Shown here in pieces: positions 15,279 through 16,598 of a DNA stretch of 16,598 bases. The DNA is from Reyranella sp. Its GTDB lineage: Bacteria > Pseudomonadota > Alphaproteobacteria > Reyranellales > Reyranellaceae. The notes under the pieces were generated by a model. That model did no database searches. It had not been told where the DNA came from and was given only the letters and a program-made list of their open reading frames with translations. How positions within the stretch are numbered: position 1 is the stretch's first letter; each line of letters opens with the position of its first letter. The translations under genes were made by a program, and so were the position numbers. Where the stretch lies: contig SCVT01000024.1 in the NCBI GenBank assembly GCA_004296815.1, forward strand, positions 1-16,598, written 5' to 3'.

Positions 15279-15670
15279 AGCTCCAGACCGGCACGCGCCT
15301 CGGCCTCTACGCGACCTTGGAGCTGGCGCGCGATCCCGATCGCACGCTGTCGGCGGCGGACCTCGCCGAACGGTTCGGCGTCTCCACACATCATCTTGCA
15401 AAGGTCCTGCGCACGCTGGCCGGCGCCGGCCTGGTGCAGGGCGGCCGCGGCGCGGCCGGCGGCTACCGTTTCACCGGCAACCGCCGCCGCACGACGCTGA
15501 TGGACATCGTGGCGCTGTTCGAGCCCGCTCCCGGCAGCCGCGGCAAGGAGCCGGGCGAGGAGACGGAGATCGGCGGCGCCCTGCAGCGCGTACTGGCCGA
15601 GATCGACGAAATCGCCGAAGCGACGCTGCGCTCGGTCAGCCTGGAGACTATGCTGAAGCATCCGATGTAG
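15275..15670 (+). CDS. Rrf2-family transcriptional regulator without cysteines, BadM-like
   Basis: This is a 131-residue DNA-binding regulator. The winged helix spans about residues 5-66: LSAADLAERFGVSTHHLAKV is the recognition helix-turn-helix with the Rrf2 HHLAKVL signature, and RGAAGGYRF is the wing. A C-terminal dimerisation helix follows (ALQRVLAEIDEIAEATLRSV). Fe-S sensing members such as IscR, NsrR and RirA carry three cysteines near residues 90-106; this protein has no cysteine at all, so it cannot hold such a cluster and probably senses a small molecule. It starts with GTG, overlapping the acetyltransferase stop by four bases. Divergence from boxC makes boxCB its likely target, by analogy with BadM. 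Confidence 0.88.
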   Translation: MKLQTGTRLGLYATLELARDPDRTLSAADLAERFGVSTHHLAKVLRTLAGAGLVQGGRGAAGGYRFTGNRRRTTLMDIVALFEPAPGSRGKEPGEETEIGGALQRVLAEIDEIAEATLRSVSLETMLKHPM

Positions 15671-15680
15671 GGGCTTCCGT

Positions 15681-16379
15681 ATGCTTGCGCGCCTGCTCTG
15701 TCTTGCTGTCGTTCTGCTGCTTTCCGGGCCGGCTCTCGCCCAGGAACCCTGGACGCCGCCCGGCGCCTGCAAAGCCGAGACCTGGAACGACGTCGAGCAG
15801 TGGCGCGAGTGGAACAGCCATACGCCGCCGGACAATGCGACGCGCTGGGCCGAGGAGAAGCCGCGATACACCAACGATCGCGACGTCTGGCGCGTGCTCG
15901 ACCGGCTCTACATCGCGATCGACGGCGGCAAGGTGCTCACGCTCTCGGACTGCGCCTACGGCGACGACCTGCACTTCTATCTCTACGAGCGATGGGACCA
16001 GTCGGGCGAGTTCCACATCGTGCGGACCTACTTCTACGAGGACCACCTCTACGCCCTGGTGATGCGCAAGACCGGCAGGGTCTACACGGTGCCCGGCCGT
16101 CCGATCTGGTCGCCCGACCGTACGCGCTTCGCCTACTCGGTCTGCGATCTGCTGAACGGCAAGGAAGAATTCGCCATCCTCAGCATGTCGGGCGACAGGC
16201 CGAAGGAGGAGACCAAGGTCCAGCTTCCCTGCACCCTGGGCGACTGCAAGCTCGTGTGGGAGGGCAACACGATGGTGAGCGCCACCTGCGAGGATCCGCA
16301 GGGCAAGGGCGGCAAGCGCCAGGTCGTGCGGCTCACCCGCAAGGGCGACGGCTGGACCTCGACGACATCCGGCCGCTGA
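15681..16379 (+). CDS. Exported hypothetical protein with six mature cysteines
   Basis: This 232-residue protein of unknown family starts 10 bases after the regulator and may share its transcript. A clear signal peptide (MLARLLCLAVVLLLSGPALA) is cut after residue 20. The mature part has six cysteines (C30, then in SDCAYG, SVCDLL, LPCTLGDC and ATCEDP), an even number that suggests up to three disulfides in the periplasm. The body is rich in Trp, Tyr and Asp with alternating strands (DDLHFYLYERW, RPIWSPDRTRFAYSV, KLVWEGNTMVSATC), suggesting a beta-propeller-like or beta-sandwich fold; PIWSPDRTRFAYS looks like a single WD40/TolB-type blade repeat. A weak AGGGG precedes the ATG. The function cannot be stated. 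Confidence 0.82.
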   Translation: MLARLLCLAVVLLLSGPALAQEPWTPPGACKAETWNDVEQWREWNSHTPPDNATRWAEEKPRYTNDRDVWRVLDRLYIAIDGGKVLTLSDCAYGDDLHFYLYERWDQSGEFHIVRTYFYEDHLYALVMRKTGRVYTVPGRPIWSPDRTRFAYSVCDLLNGKEEFAILSMSGDRPKEETKVQLPCTLGDCKLVWEGNTMVSATCEDPQGKGGKRQVVRLTRKGDGWTSTTSGR

Positions 16380-16382
16380 CCG

Positions 16383-16598
16383 TCAGTCCTTCGCCCAGCC
16401 GTCGCGGGTCTGCGGCAGCTTCTTCTTGAGCAGCGCGCCGGCCACGACGTTGCGCAGCACCTCGGCGGTGCCGCCGCCGATCGTGAACATGCGGACGTCG
16501 CGTGCCATGCGCTCGAGCGGCAGCTCGCGGCTGTAGCCGCGCGCACCGAAGAACTGCAGCGCGTCGTTCACGACCTGGATGGCGCTCTCCGAGGTGAA
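16383..16598 (-). CDS. Acyl-CoA dehydrogenase, C-terminal fragment (5' end outside window)
   Basis: Only the last 71 residues are visible. They show the C-terminal helical domain of an acyl-CoA dehydrogenase: SAIQVVNDALQFFGARGYSR, then ERMARDVRMFTIGGGTAEVLRN. In this family the GARGY and GGGTAEV stretches bind FAD and lie near the substrate pocket; the usual form is YEGTxE, and here it is IGGGTAEV. The enzyme would oxidise an acyl-CoA thioester, with electrons passing to ETF. Whether it serves benzoyl-CoA breakdown products cannot be judged. The stop lies 3 bases from the stop of the convergent exported-protein gene, with no terminator between them. Confidence 0.9.
   Translation of the reverse strand, partial: FTSESAIQVVNDALQFFGARGYSRELPLERMARDVRMFTIGGGTAEVLRNVVAGALLKKKLPQTRDGWAKD

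Noticed and set aside
15275..15670. Naming the Rrf2 protein IscR, NsrR or RirA
   Set aside because: It has no cysteine, so it cannot hold the cluster that defines those sensors, and no iron-sulfur assembly genes are nearby.

Overview
The window is high-GC, tightly packed bacterial chromosome. A tamA-tamB pair, small alphaproteobacterial-looking stress-type proteins and a coenzyme-A-dependent aromatic pathway all point to an alphaproteobacterium, possibly near Rhodospirillales, Reyranella or Hyphomicrobiales. The genus cannot be fixed from sequence reading alone. I see no rRNA, tRNA, insertion sequence, phage integrase or CRISPR array.

Layout. Positions 1-2970 (minus) hold a three-gene molybdenum hydroxylase operon in the order FAD subunit, 2Fe-2S subunit, molybdopterin subunit (coxM-S-L order); the large subunit runs off the left edge. 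Positions 3165-4367 hold two small exported proteins, one PepSY-like and one with a shortened OmpA-like domain. They converge on a pair of back-to-back terminator hairpins, and a tiny putative membrane peptide follows. Positions 4429-10280 (plus) are the translocation and assembly module: TamA, an outer-membrane barrel with POTRA domains, overlapping by one base with the large inner-membrane-anchored TamB. Positions 10345-11478 hold four small unknown or stress-type proteins.

Positions 11702-14776 (minus) encode BoxC and BoxB of the aerobic 'box' benzoyl-CoA pathway (epoxidase component and ring-opening dihydrolase). Divergent from boxC at 14859 is an overlapping pair, a GNAT acetyltransferase and a cysteine-free Rrf2 regulator. 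This pair resembles badL-badM, which controls anaerobic benzoyl-CoA reductase genes in Rhodopseudomonas palustris through acetylated aminobenzoates. Its place beside an oxygen-dependent box operon is the most interesting feature of the window: it suggests that the aerobic pathway is gated by a small-molecule acetylation switch. A secreted cysteine-rich protein follows in the same direction, then the C-terminal end of an acyl-CoA dehydrogenase on the minus strand.

Secondary points are three ECF/EcfG-like promoter candidates (GGAAC-N16/17-CGTT type) before small stress-type genes. There is also an orphan plus-strand intrinsic terminator at 11653-11694, preceded by two more hairpins, which suggests an unannotated small RNA.
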